From an uncultured Thalassovita sp. (lineage in GTDB: Bacteria; Bacteroidota; Bacteroidia; Cytophagales; Flammeovirgaceae): DNA of 34,117 nucleotides. The stretch spans positions 1-34,117 of the forward strand of contig CAKZMZ010000091.1 of NCBI GenBank assembly GCA_937129345.1, in the 5' to 3' direction. The stretch's first letter is position 1. Every line of letters begins with the position of its first letter. Below, piece after piece: positions 16,240-23,676 of this stretch. Under the pieces are notes generated by a model that was not told where the DNA came from, made no database searches, and saw nothing but the letters and a program-made list of their open reading frames with translations. Both the position numbers and the translations under genes were made by a program.

Positions 16240-16833
16240 TTATTGTAGGCCCAGCTTTTTGTAGAATTCTATTTTGGAATATTCAAATAATTCTCCCGGT
16301 TTGTATTGTGGTAAATTGAGGTTTTCTATTTGGTATCTGATCAGTCTTAAGGTTGGGAAGCCTATGCTCGCGGTCATTTTTCTTACTTGTCTATTTTTAC
16401 CTTCTTTTAGAGATAGAGAAAGCCAAGAGGTAGGTACGCTTTTTCTAAATCTAATGGGAGGGTCTCTCTCTGGCAGCCAATCGGGTTCTGTAATGATTTT
16501 GGCTTTACAAGGTTTTGTGAAATAGTCTTTTTTACTTATTCTGATGGTAACCCCCTGTTCTAACTGCTTGATTTCCTGTTCTGTAGGAGAGCCCTCTACT
16601 TGTACATAATAGGTACGCCAATGAGCAAATTTAGGGTTGAGTAAGCGATGGTTGAGGGGCTTGTCATCAGTAAGTAACAACAATCCTTCACTGTCTTTAT
16701 CCAGCCTGCCTACTGAATATACGCCTTTAGGAATCTGAAAAGTGCTGCCCAGACCGGGGTTGCCGTCGGCATCGGTAAATTGAGAAAGCACCCCAAAAGG
16801 TTTGTAAACAGCGAAATATCTAAAATTTTTCAA
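16240..16833 (-). CDS. rluE: RsuA/RluE-type 23S rRNA pseudouridine synthase, TTG start
   Basis: This 197-residue protein contains the catalytic motif [16 protein letters not shown] with Asp45, the early KPFGVLSQF, and the late [23 protein letters not shown]. It has no S4 RNA-binding domain, as expected for RluE, which modifies U2457 of 23S rRNA in E. coli. The frame begins at a TTG (16831-16833). The codons upstream (GGT AAC ATT) contain no ATG before an in-frame stop, so TTG (or the adjacent ATT) must be the start. Assignment to RluE rather than another short RsuA-family enzyme is based on size and on the [11 protein letters not shown] pattern. Confidence 0.87.
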   Translation of the reverse strand: MKNFRYFAVYKPFGVLSQFTDADGNPGLGSTFQIPKGVYSVGRLDKDSEGLLLLTDDKPLNHRLLNPKFAHWRTYYVQVEGSPTEQEIKQLEQGVTIRISKKDYFTKPCKAKIITEPDWLPERDPPIRFRKSVPTSWLSLSLKEGKNRQVRKMTASIGFPTLRLIRYQIENLNLPQYKPGELFEYSKIEFYKKLGLQ

Positions 16834-17165
16834 AATGTTACCTGGTTTGGTGGTAGCAAAAAAGTATCTTTTACAGCTATGTAAACATCAATAAAAACCA
16901 TTTCATCTTAAAAAAACTATTGCTTTTTTAAATATAAAAAAGCATTTGATGTAGAGCCATTATTTTTACCTTGCTATAGCATATTTTGTTGACATAGAAA
17001 ATGGTCGTCAAGTAACAGTAACAAGCCAGATGTGCTCTAGCCTAAAATATAGGTGGCTTTGTTTTTATATTCTTGCTTATGGGCTTTTAAAACAATTTCC
17101 ATTCACCCAAATGTTGACATTCTTTAATTAGGGAAAATTTGACTCTTTTTTAAAACACAATAACT
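16834..17165. other. 332-bp divergent intergenic region
   Basis: It separates the minus-strand rluE from the plus-strand transporter and must hold both promoters. The only clear structure is an AT-rich inverted repeat, TGCTTTTTTA (16921-16930), loop AATA, TAAAAAAGCA (16935-16944). A sequence resembling the Bacteroidota -7 element (AAAATTTG, one mismatch) occurs about 20 bp before the transporter start. I see no ORF. Confidence 0.5.
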
Positions 17166-17624
17166 ATGATTAAATACTTGATTATGATGGTACCGATGCT
17201 GGTTGGTATGGGGGTAATAGTACAAACGGGAGCAAATACGCAATTAAGGGTTGCACTAAATAGCCCTTTATTAGCGGCTTTGGTCTCTTTTACTACAGGA
17301 GCTATTTTTGTTTTCATTGCCAATTTGGTAGTAGGTTCTGATTTTAGGCAGCTTAGTTGGGAAAACATACAAGCGACCAGTTGGTGGATGTGGCTAGGTG
17401 GTTTCTTAGGTTCTATATTCATCGTCTCTGCGATTTTGATAGCGCCGAGAATCGGGCCGACTCAATTTTTTGGTTTTATCATCGCAGCGCAACTTATGTT
17501 TTCTGTTGTGGTAGACCACTACGGTTGGTTGGGTTTTACCATACAACCTGCTAATATACAAAAGGTCTTGGGGGTTGCTTTATTGGCAGTTGGGGCTTAT
17601 CTAATTCAATCATCAAGGGGTTGA
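17166..17624 (+). CDS. DMT-family transporter of the YdcZ/DUF606 type
   Basis: This 152-residue integral membrane protein has about five hydrophobic helices (about 4-22, 33-56, 73-92, 97-116 and 131-148). Family-typical segments include QTGANTQLRVALNSPLLAALVSFTTGA and APRIGPTQFFGFIIAAQL. Members are small half-size drug/metabolite transporters that probably act as dimers in the inner membrane; substrates are mostly unknown. Its TGA stop (17622-17624) lies 2 bp before the ATG of the Crp/Fnr regulator, so the two are translationally close and probably an operon. The regulator may control this gene. Confidence 0.85.
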   Translation: MIKYLIMMVPMLVGMGVIVQTGANTQLRVALNSPLLAALVSFTTGAIFVFIANLVVGSDFRQLSWENIQATSWWMWLGGFLGSIFIVSAILIAPRIGPTQFFGFIIAAQLMFSVVVDHYGWLGFTIQPANIQKVLGVALLAVGAYLIQSSRG

Positions 17625-17626
17625 CT

Positions 17627-18196
17627 ATGGCAGATTTTAGAAAATGCATGAACCGGTTTTATACATTGGAAGACGATGAATGGAAAATGTTTGAAGCCAT
17701 ATGGAAGCCAGTCGAAATTAAGAAAGGGGTAATTTTAACGCGCAGGGGAGAGGTAGAACAAAATATGTATTTTGTGCAGCAGGGCGTGCTCAGGGGCTTT
17801 TACAAGGATGAAAAAACGGATTTTACCGGTGGCTTTTCTTATGAGGGCGACTTTTCCGGCATTCCAGACTCTTTTCTCAACCAAACACCTTCTATGTATT
17901 TTTTAGAGACCCTTATACCTTGCAAAGTGCTAAAAACCAAATTTACTCAGTTAAAAATGCTCTATAAAAGTTCTATTGAGTTTGAGCGCTTCGGTAGAAT
18001 AGTAGCTGAAAAAATGCTATTAGGATTGAACGCCCGCTTTGTAGAGCTACAATGTTATTCAGCAGAGGAGCGCTTCAAGATTTTTTTAAATAGAAGTCCG
18101 CATCTTTTACAAAAAATCCCACAAAAGTATTTGGCTTCTTATTTAAGTATGACGCCAGAAACCTTTAGTAGGCTGATCAGAAATGTAAAGCTTTAA
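17627..18196 (+). CDS. Crp/Fnr-family transcriptional regulator
   Basis: From the ATG at 17627 the protein has 189 residues; a TTG at 17621, overlapping the transporter stop, would add two residues. The N-terminal cyclic-nucleotide-binding fold runs VEIKKGVILTRRGEVEQNMYFVQQGVLRGFYKDE, then GGFSYEGDFSGIPDSFL. The C-terminal winged helix ends IPQKYLASYLSMTPETFSRLIRNV. The cAMP-contact Arg/Ser pair is not obvious, as in most Bacteroidota members, so the ligand is unknown. Its tight coupling to the DUF606 transporter suggests local or autogenous control. Confidence 0.88.
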   Translation: MADFRKCMNRFYTLEDDEWKMFEAIWKPVEIKKGVILTRRGEVEQNMYFVQQGVLRGFYKDEKTDFTGGFSYEGDFSGIPDSFLNQTPSMYFLETLIPCKVLKTKFTQLKMLYKSSIEFERFGRIVAEKMLLGLNARFVELQCYSAEERFKIFLNRSPHLLQKIPQKYLASYLSMTPETFSRLIRNVKL

Positions 18197-18355
18197 ATTG
18201 GCTTCGGGTTGCTACTTCATCAATAAAAGTCGTTGTTCTGGTCTGCAAAAAATTATTTTGGCCGTAATCAAACCAAAAGGGAACTGTCCGTGTCATTTGA
18301 GATGTTTTAGGAACATTGCAAAAAAGAGCCACTTTTGTTGCGCTCAAGTTAATTT

Positions 18356-18991
18356 ATGGATGCTAATTTTATTATTTATATGCTCCTTGGTATGGGGGCA
18401 AGTTTTGTAGGGACTATTCCAGTTGGGCCTATCAATATTAGTGTAGTGGCAACAACGCTCAAAAGGAACATGAGGGCAGGCATTATTTTCTCGGGTTCTG
18501 CAGCTGTTGTTGAAATTTTCCAGTCTTTTATTGCTTTACAGTTTGGCGTTTTGTTGAGTACTTTGTTGTTTAGCAATCCTTGGTTTCGTATTGCGGTAGC
18601 GGCTGTTTTTTTTCTGATTGGTTTGATCTTTATTTTTAAAAAGCAAAAGGTTGTTGTAAAAGAATCTTCTAAAAGAAACTTGCCTTCTTGGGCAAGTGGC
18701 CTTATCGTAAGTTTACTCAACCCTCAGGCATTGCCCTTTTGGGTTTTTGTGTTCGGCTTTTACCAATCTTCTAGCTTAATAGATATGCAATTGCTCTCTT
18801 TGGAGCAAATGAGTTGCGTAATGAGTTTTTTGATCGGGGTTTACTTAGGTAAATTTGCTGCATTGAGTTTGTATAGTTATTTGAGTTATTACCTTTCTAG
18901 CAGAATTGGTAAGCTCACTTTTTGGATGAATAAAATCCTTGGAACCGTATTCATTATTCTTGCCCTCTCTCAGTTATGGGAGATTCTTTAA
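18356..18991 (+). CDS. LysE/RhtB-family exporter
   Basis: This 211-residue membrane protein has about six helices. The family signature GTIPVGPINISVVATTLKR (19-37) includes GPIN at 24-27, and LLNPQALPFW follows in the second half. LysE-family proteins export amino acids or related small molecules across the inner membrane. The 159-bp gap after the Crp/Fnr gene has an inverted repeat (TTTTGG/CCAAAA) but no T-run, so co-transcription with the upstream pair is uncertain. The substrate is unknown. Confidence 0.85.
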   Translation: MDANFIIYMLLGMGASFVGTIPVGPINISVVATTLKRNMRAGIIFSGSAAVVEIFQSFIALQFGVLLSTLLFSNPWFRIAVAAVFFLIGLIFIFKKQKVVVKESSKRNLPSWASGLIVSLLNPQALPFWVFVFGFYQSSSLIDMQLLSLEQMSCVMSFLIGVYLGKFAALSLYSYLSYYLSSRIGKLTFWMNKILGTVFIILALSQLWEIL

Positions 18992-19090
18992 TATTTGATT
19001 TTTATTATAGAGTATACCTACTTATCCTTTCATTTTTTGCTCTAAAACCCATCGTTTATTTTGATAAAAACTTGTCTGTGAGAAGATAAA

Positions 19091-19109
19091 TTGTTAACAT
19101 TGTAAACAA
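19091..19109. promoter_or_regulatory. Candidate operator for the S24 repressor
   Basis: TTGTTAACATTGTAAACAA is an imperfect palindrome (16 of 19 positions match the reverse complement). It lies 51 bp upstream of the repressor start and overlaps a weak promoter-like TAAATTG (19087). The size and symmetry suit a dimeric helix-turn-helix repressor. Confidence 0.5.
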
Positions 19110-19113
19110 TAGT

Positions 19114-19129
19114 ATGTTCTTTTAAACAT
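19114..19129. promoter_or_regulatory. Second candidate operator, related half-sites
   Basis: ATGTTCTTTTAAACAT has five-base arms ATGTT/AACAT around a 6-bp centre. It shares the TGTT/AACA half-site with the palindrome at 19091-19109. The two centres are about 21-22 bp apart, two helical turns, which would allow cooperative binding. A further TTTGTTTAAATAATTAAC stretch follows closer to the gene. Confidence 0.45.
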
Positions 19130-19159
19130 GCTTTTGTTTAAATAATTAACTATTGAGAT

Positions 19160-19984
19160 ATGTTTTTTGGAAAAAATCTCAGGTACTTAAGGGAAAAAAA
19201 CGGAAAGCCTAGCCAAGAAAAACTGGGTAAGCAGTTGGGTATTACCCGTAGTGCCATCAGTTCTTATGAAGACGGTAGGGCAGAACCGAAATTCGACACT
19301 TTAAACAACATAGCCAACCATTTTAATGTGACTGTAGATCAGTTACTCAATGTAGACCTATCTAAGTTAAGTGATGAACAGCTAAAGCAAAAGAAAAATT
19401 TAGATAGGTATCTAAAAGGCGAAAACCTACGCGTTCTGGCCATTACAACCGATAAAAAAGAAAACGAAAATATAGAATTTGTTCCTGTAAAAGCTTCTGC
19501 GGGATACACCGCAGGCTATGCCGATGCAGATTATATAAGCGAACTGCCAAAATATCATTTGCCATTTTTGCCCAAGGGCAGAACTTACCGCGCCTTTGAG
19601 GTGAAAGGCGACTCTATGTTGCCACTAAGCCCTAGAAGTATTGTGATAGGAGAGTACGTAGAAGACTTTAAGTCTATTAAGGACGGAATGGTTGGCATTG
19701 TAGTGATAAGAAACATGAGCGAGGGCATCGTTTTGAAAAAAATCTATAATCGAGTGGCCCAGTATGGTGTGTTTGTATTAAAGTCTACTAACTTGGCTTA
19801 TGCGCCCTATGAGATACCTGCAGAAAATGTAATTGAAATTTGGAAGTTTGCGGCATTCATTAGCAAAGAGTTTCCCGAAGATCCTGGTGCCATCAACGAT
19901 TTAAAAGAGGCTTTTTGGCGTCTTGAAGACGAGATGCGCAATCTTAAGGGTAACCAAGGTCAAGACCCTCCATTTTTGTCCTAA
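19160..19984 (+). CDS. LexA/CI-like transcriptional repressor (XRE HTH plus S24 peptidase domain)
   Basis: The protein has 274 residues. The N-terminal Cro/CI helix-turn-helix (about 4-64) has SQEKLGKQLGITRSAISSYEDGRAEP. The C-terminal S24 domain has the self-cleavage site Ala114-Gly115 in VKASAGYTAGY, catalytic Ser152 in GDSMLP, and a lysine at 193 or 194 in VLKKIY. All elements needed for RecA-stimulated autocleavage are therefore present. Many Bacteroidota lack classical LexA and use such repressors for damage-linked genes, but no SOS genes are adjacent here. No phage genes are present either, so it is not clearly a prophage repressor. Palindromes upstream suggest autoregulation, and a strong terminator follows. 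Confidence 0.92.
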   Translation: MFFGKNLRYLREKNGKPSQEKLGKQLGITRSAISSYEDGRAEPKFDTLNNIANHFNVTVDQLLNVDLSKLSDEQLKQKKNLDRYLKGENLRVLAITTDKKENENIEFVPVKASAGYTAGYADADYISELPKYHLPFLPKGRTYRAFEVKGDSMLPLSPRSIVIGEYVEDFKSIKDGMVGIVVIRNMSEGIVLKKIYNRVAQYGVFVLKSTNLAYAPYEIPAENVIEIWKFAAFISKEFPEDPGAINDLKEAFWRLEDEMRNLKGNQGQDPPFLS

Positions 19985-20002
19985 TCAAATCCAAAAAAAT
20001 AG

Positions 20003-20036
20003 TGCCTCTCCACTTTTGACCGGAGAGGCATTATTT
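20003..20036 (+). terminator. Rho-independent terminator of the S24 repressor gene
   Basis: Perfect 9-bp stem TGCCTCTCC (20003-20011) / GGAGAGGCA (20022-20030), 10-nt loop, then TTATTT. It begins 19 bp after the repressor stop codon. Confidence 0.85.
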
Positions 20037-20184
20037 AGATCAATTATTTAAATTACAACACAAATTTGTCAAACTCTTAACAAATATGTAATCACCCGTT
20101 TATAGGGGTTTCGCTAGATAACATGTTATTGTATGTAATTAGTTTGTCAATCTAACCCATGTTTATCCCCTTTCAGTAAATAAA

Positions 20185-20331
20185 TTATTCAACTTTTGAT
20201 ATAGGCAATCGAAAGGTACCGCTTATACTTGAGGTTTCCCGCTTATCATAATCCCGTATTTTGGGTGATGCTTCGAAAACTTGAAGTACATAGGATTGTT
20301 GGATATTAAGTTCCTGGTCTTCCCAACTAAA
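20185..20331 (-). pseudogene. Possible decayed gene fragment (C-terminal remnant)
   Basis: A minus-strand frame between a TGA (20332-20334) and a TAA (20185-20187) encodes 48 residues including SYVLQVFEASPKIRDYDKR and SGTFRLPISKVE, with convincing protein-like composition but no Met. In the neighbouring frame just upstream lies RWNEFKSQWNDLVG, so a single-base shift could join the two parts. This suggests a degraded gene whose 5' part is gone. I do not recognise the parent family. A chance open frame is possible. Confidence 0.35.
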
Positions 20332-20422
20332 TCATTCCACTGGGATTTGAATTCATTCCATCGTTTTTTCTAGAATAGAATCATTTCTTCTTGATTACAC
20401 CTTTGTAGTTACGTTGCCTAGT

Positions 20423-20462
20423 AAAAATAAAAAAGTGACCTGTATTTTTTTACAAGTCACTT
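20423..20462 (-). terminator. Rho-independent terminator of the phosphorelay operon
   Basis: The stem AAGTGAC (20433-20439) / GTCACTT (20456-20462) has an inner TGTA/TACA pairing. On the minus strand it is followed by a T-rich run (plus-strand A tract 20423-20434). It lies 30 bp past the stop codon of the receiver-Crp gene. Confidence 0.82.
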
Positions 20463-20492
20463 AAGTGAAATATTTTTCCAGCATTTACAGGC

Positions 20493-21551
20493 TTAGTGTT
20501 TTACCTTTACCAAGCCTTTTTCATCTAAAATAACAATTTTCTTTCCTTTAATCTCTATAAGCTTTTCGTCTTTAAAATCAGAAAGTGTTCTAATGACCGA
20601 CTCTATTGCTGTGCCGACTATGCCTGCTAGGTTTTCCCTAGTGATACTAATGCTCTTATCTTCAGGATGTACTTTTTCTTGTTTCTCGTTGAGCATTAAT
20701 AAAGCTTCGGCTACTCTTTGCCTTACAGAACTGTAGGCCAAGGTCAATAATTGGTCTTCTTTCTCAATGAGGTTGTTCGAAAGCATTTTTATAAACTTGG
20801 TAGAAACATCTCTATTGTTGTAGAGTAGCCTCATAAAATCATCTTTAGGAATGATGCATATTTCTGCATTTTCAAGTACCATAGCCGATTCTTTATGCAC
20901 AGAGTTTTCTAAAAGTGCCATAAAGCCAATGAATTCTCCTGCCTCGTGCAAACCGGTAATGTAGTCTTTGCCATCGGTATTGGTTTTGTAGGTTTTTACT
21001 TTGCCTTTATTGATAAAGAAAAGCGCATTTGCCATGTCACCTTCTAAAAATACATTGTTTTTTACCTTGTAATTTCTGATCCTTCTATCTTTCGAAAGGG
21101 ATTTTAATTCATCTAAACCACTGGCGGCATCCATAAAGGCGGAGAGACCATCTGCGGTTTTTGCAAAATCCTTCATGAAAAGCTCTCCTTTCTTAAGGCG
21201 TGTCTCTACCGCATCTAGTAACTCAATGTCATCAAAAGGCTTGGTAAGGTAATCGTCTGCCCCCAAGGTCATACCTTTTCTAAAGTCTTCTTTCTCAGAT
21301 TTGGCGGTTAAAAATACAAATGGAACCCTAGCGGTTTGAGGATTTTTGCTAAGGATATGCAGTACGCCGTAACCGTCTAATTCAGGCATCATAATATCGC
21401 AGATAATTAGGTCGGGTTTATGCTTTTGTGCCAAACTTACTCCAATTTTACCATTCTCTGCTGATAGCACTTCATAACTGGCAAGTTCAAGTATTTCTTC
21501 TATGTTTTCTCTTACATCGTGGTTGTCTTCAATTACTAATATCTTTTTCAT
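20493..21551 (-). CDS. Response regulator fused to a Crp/Fnr-type output (receiver-cNMP-HTH)
   Basis: The protein has 352 residues. The receiver domain (1-120) has phospho-acceptor Asp52 in LIICDIMMPELDG and Lys104 in DDYLTKPF. After a helical linker, a cyclic-nucleotide-binding fold spans about 150-265 (NNVFLEGDMANALFFINKGKVKTY, HEAGEFIGFMALLEN). A Crp-type winged helix lies at about 285-345 (SSVRQRVAEALLMLNE, ITRENLAGIVGTAIESVIRTLSDF). It is therefore a DNA-binding regulator that could integrate phosphorylation with a ligand. It is the last gene of the minus-strand phosphorelay operon and its start overlaps the kinase stop by 4 bp, implying coupled translation. It is the only DNA-binding output in the operon. 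Confidence 0.93.
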   Translation of the reverse strand: MKKILVIEDNHDVRENIEEILELASYEVLSAENGKIGVSLAQKHKPDLIICDIMMPELDGYGVLHILSKNPQTARVPFVFLTAKSEKEDFRKGMTLGADDYLTKPFDDIELLDAVETRLKKGELFMKDFAKTADGLSAFMDAASGLDELKSLSKDRRIRNYKVKNNVFLEGDMANALFFINKGKVKTYKTNTDGKDYITGLHEAGEFIGFMALLENSVHKESAMVLENAEICIIPKDDFMRLLYNNRDVSTKFIKMLSNNLIEKEDQLLTLAYSSVRQRVAEALLMLNEKQEKVHPEDKSISITRENLAGIVGTAIESVIRTLSDFKDEKLIEIKGKKIVILDEKGLVKVKH

Positions 21552-23161
21552 GTTTCAGTTCCAATTTTTAAGGTTACCCAAAAAGTTGTTCCTTCGTTTA
21601 GTTTACTTTCAAATTCAATGGTGCCATCTATCATTTCTACATATTTTTTAACTATGTTGAGTCCAAGACCGGTACCTTGTATGTTAGTAGTGTTTTTTGC
21701 TCTAAAAAATCTTTCGAAAAGATGGCTCTGTTCTGATTCTGGAATACCGATTCCTTGATCTTTAACTTCTAATGTTACATTGTCTTCTTTAAATATAAAG
21801 GTTAAAAAAACATCTTGCCCATAAGGCGAGTATTTTACAGCATTAGAAAGCAAGTTATTTAGCACATTTTTTATGAGCTGTTCATCTAGATAAACATGTT
21901 TGACTTCTCCTTTTACCTTAAATATAACATTTTGCTCATTTTTTGCCTGCATTTGCATCTCCTCGGTTACCGCCTTGCCCAAGGCTACCAAATCAAATTC
22001 TAAAGGATCGTTCATGGTTTTGCCCTCTTCTAACTTGCCAATGGTCAGAAAATCGTTCAAAAGTCTGTTCAGTTGATTTACGTTTGTTTTTATGCGTTCT
22101 ACATGCTTTTCTCTCTTGGGCTGTACTGCTTCGTTTTTGTATTTGGCAATTATTGAAGAAGAAGATAGTATGGTGCTCAAAGGCGTTTTAAATTCATGCG
22201 AGGCCATGGTAACAAAACGAGATTTGAGTTCGTTGAGCTCTTTTTCCTTTACTAATGCTCTGAGCATTTCTTGTTCTGCTTTTTTACGGTCTGTGATGTT
22301 CTCCGCCACAACCAAAATTTGATTGATTTCATCATTGGCATCGGGTAGGGGGGCGCAATGCAAAAAATAGTTTTGCTCTTGATAATCTATCTCAAACATG
22401 AGGGTTTCGCCTTTTAAAACACGTAAGTAGTGTTTTTTTATGTAGGCAGAAGTTGGTTCATCAAAAGGAGCAGAAAATGGTTTACCGATCAAGTCTTCGC
22501 TATTGAGCCCAAGTTTATAGAGCTCTTTTCCATCAATAAAAACAAAATCTAAGTCTTTGTTATAAACGCTTATGGTACCGTTAGGGAAATTATGGGCAAT
22601 AGCACTGTAAAGGTATTGGCTTTCTCGCAATGCCTCTTCGGCAAGTCGGCGAACTCTTACTTGGTCTTTGAGTTTTTCGTTGGCGGTTTCTAGTTCGGCT
22701 ACGGTGTGGGCCAAGGCAGCTGTACGTTCTTCTACACGCTTTTCTAGCTCTACATTTAATTTCTGTATTTCATTAAGATTTTTTTGGTGCTCTATGCTAT
22801 ACCGAATTGATCGATCTAACTCAGAGGCACTGAAAGAACCCTTAACAAGATAGTCTACAGCCCCGATGCGCATGGCCTTTTCATCGGTCTCTACATCTCC
22901 TTGGCCAGTTAATAAAATAAACGGTGACTTTACGCCTTCTGCAATACTCTCCTCTATAATTTGCAGTCCGTCCTTAGCACCGAGCCTAAAATCTATTAAA
23001 TAAACATCATGCACCTTTTTTTGTATCTCTATTCGGGCCTCGTCTGCATTGTCTATCCAATCTAGCTTATAAGCTCGTCCTTTAACTTCTTCTATGATCT
23101 CTCGGGTAATGATGTAATCGTCTTCATCATCATCTATAAGAAGCACTTTAGTAGTTGTCAT
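21548..23161 (-). CDS. Hybrid kinase: receiver-coiled coil-PAS-histidine kinase
   Basis: This 537-residue cytoplasmic protein has no membrane helix. An N-terminal receiver (1-125) has Asp57 in VYLIDFRLGAKDG and Lys107. A long coiled coil (about 125-182) and a PAS domain (about 185-292, ending VVAENITDRKKAEQE) precede the kinase core, with His322 in MASHEFKTPLS. The ATPase has NNLLSNAVKYS, DQGIGIP and GTGLGLNIVKK. The receiver in front of the kinase suggests its activity is controlled by phosphorylation from another protein, probably the PAS-PAS kinase at the operon start. It overlaps the next gene by 4 bp, so the receiver-Crp protein is its likely target. Confidence 0.94.
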   Translation of the reverse strand: MTTTKVLLIDDDEDDYIITREIIEEVKGRAYKLDWIDNADEARIEIQKKVHDVYLIDFRLGAKDGLQIIEESIAEGVKSPFILLTGQGDVETDEKAMRIGAVDYLVKGSFSASELDRSIRYSIEHQKNLNEIQKLNVELEKRVEERTAALAHTVAELETANEKLKDQVRVRRLAEEALRESQYLYSAIAHNFPNGTISVYNKDLDFVFIDGKELYKLGLNSEDLIGKPFSAPFDEPTSAYIKKHYLRVLKGETLMFEIDYQEQNYFLHCAPLPDANDEINQILVVAENITDRKKAEQEMLRALVKEKELNELKSRFVTMASHEFKTPLSTILSSSSIIAKYKNEAVQPKREKHVERIKTNVNQLNRLLNDFLTIGKLEEGKTMNDPLEFDLVALGKAVTEEMQMQAKNEQNVIFKVKGEVKHVYLDEQLIKNVLNNLLSNAVKYSPYGQDVFLTFIFKEDNVTLEVKDQGIGIPESEQSHLFERFFRAKNTTNIQGTGLGLNIVKKYVEMIDGTIEFESKLNEGTTFWVTLKIGTET

Positions 23162-23210
23162 GTTATGTTTGTAGCTCAGTTAGTTGTTATAGAATTGACA
23201 CTGTAAGGTT

Positions 23211-23663
23211 TTAAACTTTAGGCAGTTCTACAATTTCGAACCAGTATTTGCCCAAGGTCCTCATGATTTCTACTAGTCCCTCAAAAGTTACGGGTTTTGT
23301 AATGAAAGAATTTACTCCTAGGCCATAGGTTTTCACGATGTCTTCTTCGGCATTGGTTGTAGTGAGCACAACAATGGGTATTGGTCTAAGCTTGGGTATC
23401 TCTTTAATTTCCCTTATGGCTTCGCGGCCATCTTTTTTAGGCATATTTAGATCGAGTAGGATCAAACCCGGTGTTGGGTACTTTCTTGTGTCTTCGTATT
23501 TACCTTTGTTTTGTAGGTAATCCATTAACTCTTCACCGTCTTCTACAAAATGCAGTTCATTGGCGAGCCTGCTTTCCTCCAAGGCGTCTTTAGCCAGCAT
23601 TCTGTCTTCAGGATCGTCGTCTGCGTATACTATTACTATCGGTTTTATTATTTTTCCTTCCAT
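23211..23663 (-). CDS. Single-domain response regulator (Rcp1-like)
   Basis: This 150-residue stand-alone receiver has the acidic cluster ADDDPED, phospho-acceptor Asp71 in LILLDLNMPKKDG, the conserved Thr in VVLTTTNAEEDI and Lys123 in SFITKPVTF. The long DYLQNKGKYEDTRKYPTPGL insertion before the acceptor is typical of the Rcp1/CheY-like group paired with phytochrome-type kinases. It lies 13 bp after the PAS-PAS kinase and probably receives phosphate from it. It has no output domain, so it should act by protein contact or as a relay. Confidence 0.93.
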   Translation of the reverse strand: MEGKIIKPIVIVYADDDPEDRMLAKDALEESRLANELHFVEDGEELMDYLQNKGKYEDTRKYPTPGLILLDLNMPKKDGREAIREIKEIPKLRPIPIVVLTTTNAEEDIVKTYGLGVNSFITKPVTFEGLVEIMRTLGKYWFEIVELPKV

Positions 23664-23676
23664 ACTATAATTTACA

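Larger units (their letters stand above)
19985..20492. other. 508-bp convergent gap with two terminators and a gene fragment
   Basis: The gap contains the plus-strand terminator at 20003-20036, the minus-strand terminator at 20423-20462 and, between them, about 380 bp without a complete gene. A minus-strand open frame at 20185-20331 looks like the tail of a protein (listed separately). The rest is AT-rich with no repeat or RNA gene that I can identify. Confidence 0.6.

Noticed and set aside
16921-16944. AT-only hairpin TGCTTTTTTA/TAAAAAAGCA as a terminator
   Set aside because: It lies between divergent genes, so there is no transcript end to serve. It is probably a by-product of AT-rich promoter DNA.
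18198-18410. A 70-codon plus-strand frame between the Crp/Fnr and LysE genes
   Set aside because: It runs into the LysE gene out of frame. The composition (Cys- and Lys-rich) and lack of a recognisable pattern suggest chance.
19160-19984. A prophage marked by the CI-like repressor
   Set aside because: No integrase, structural, lysis or replication genes are present on either side, and the flanking genes are ordinary chromosomal ones.
20345-20400. A tRNA-like T-loop (TTCAAATCCC read on the minus strand)
   Set aside because: No matching acceptor stem, D-arm or anticodon arm could be found around it.
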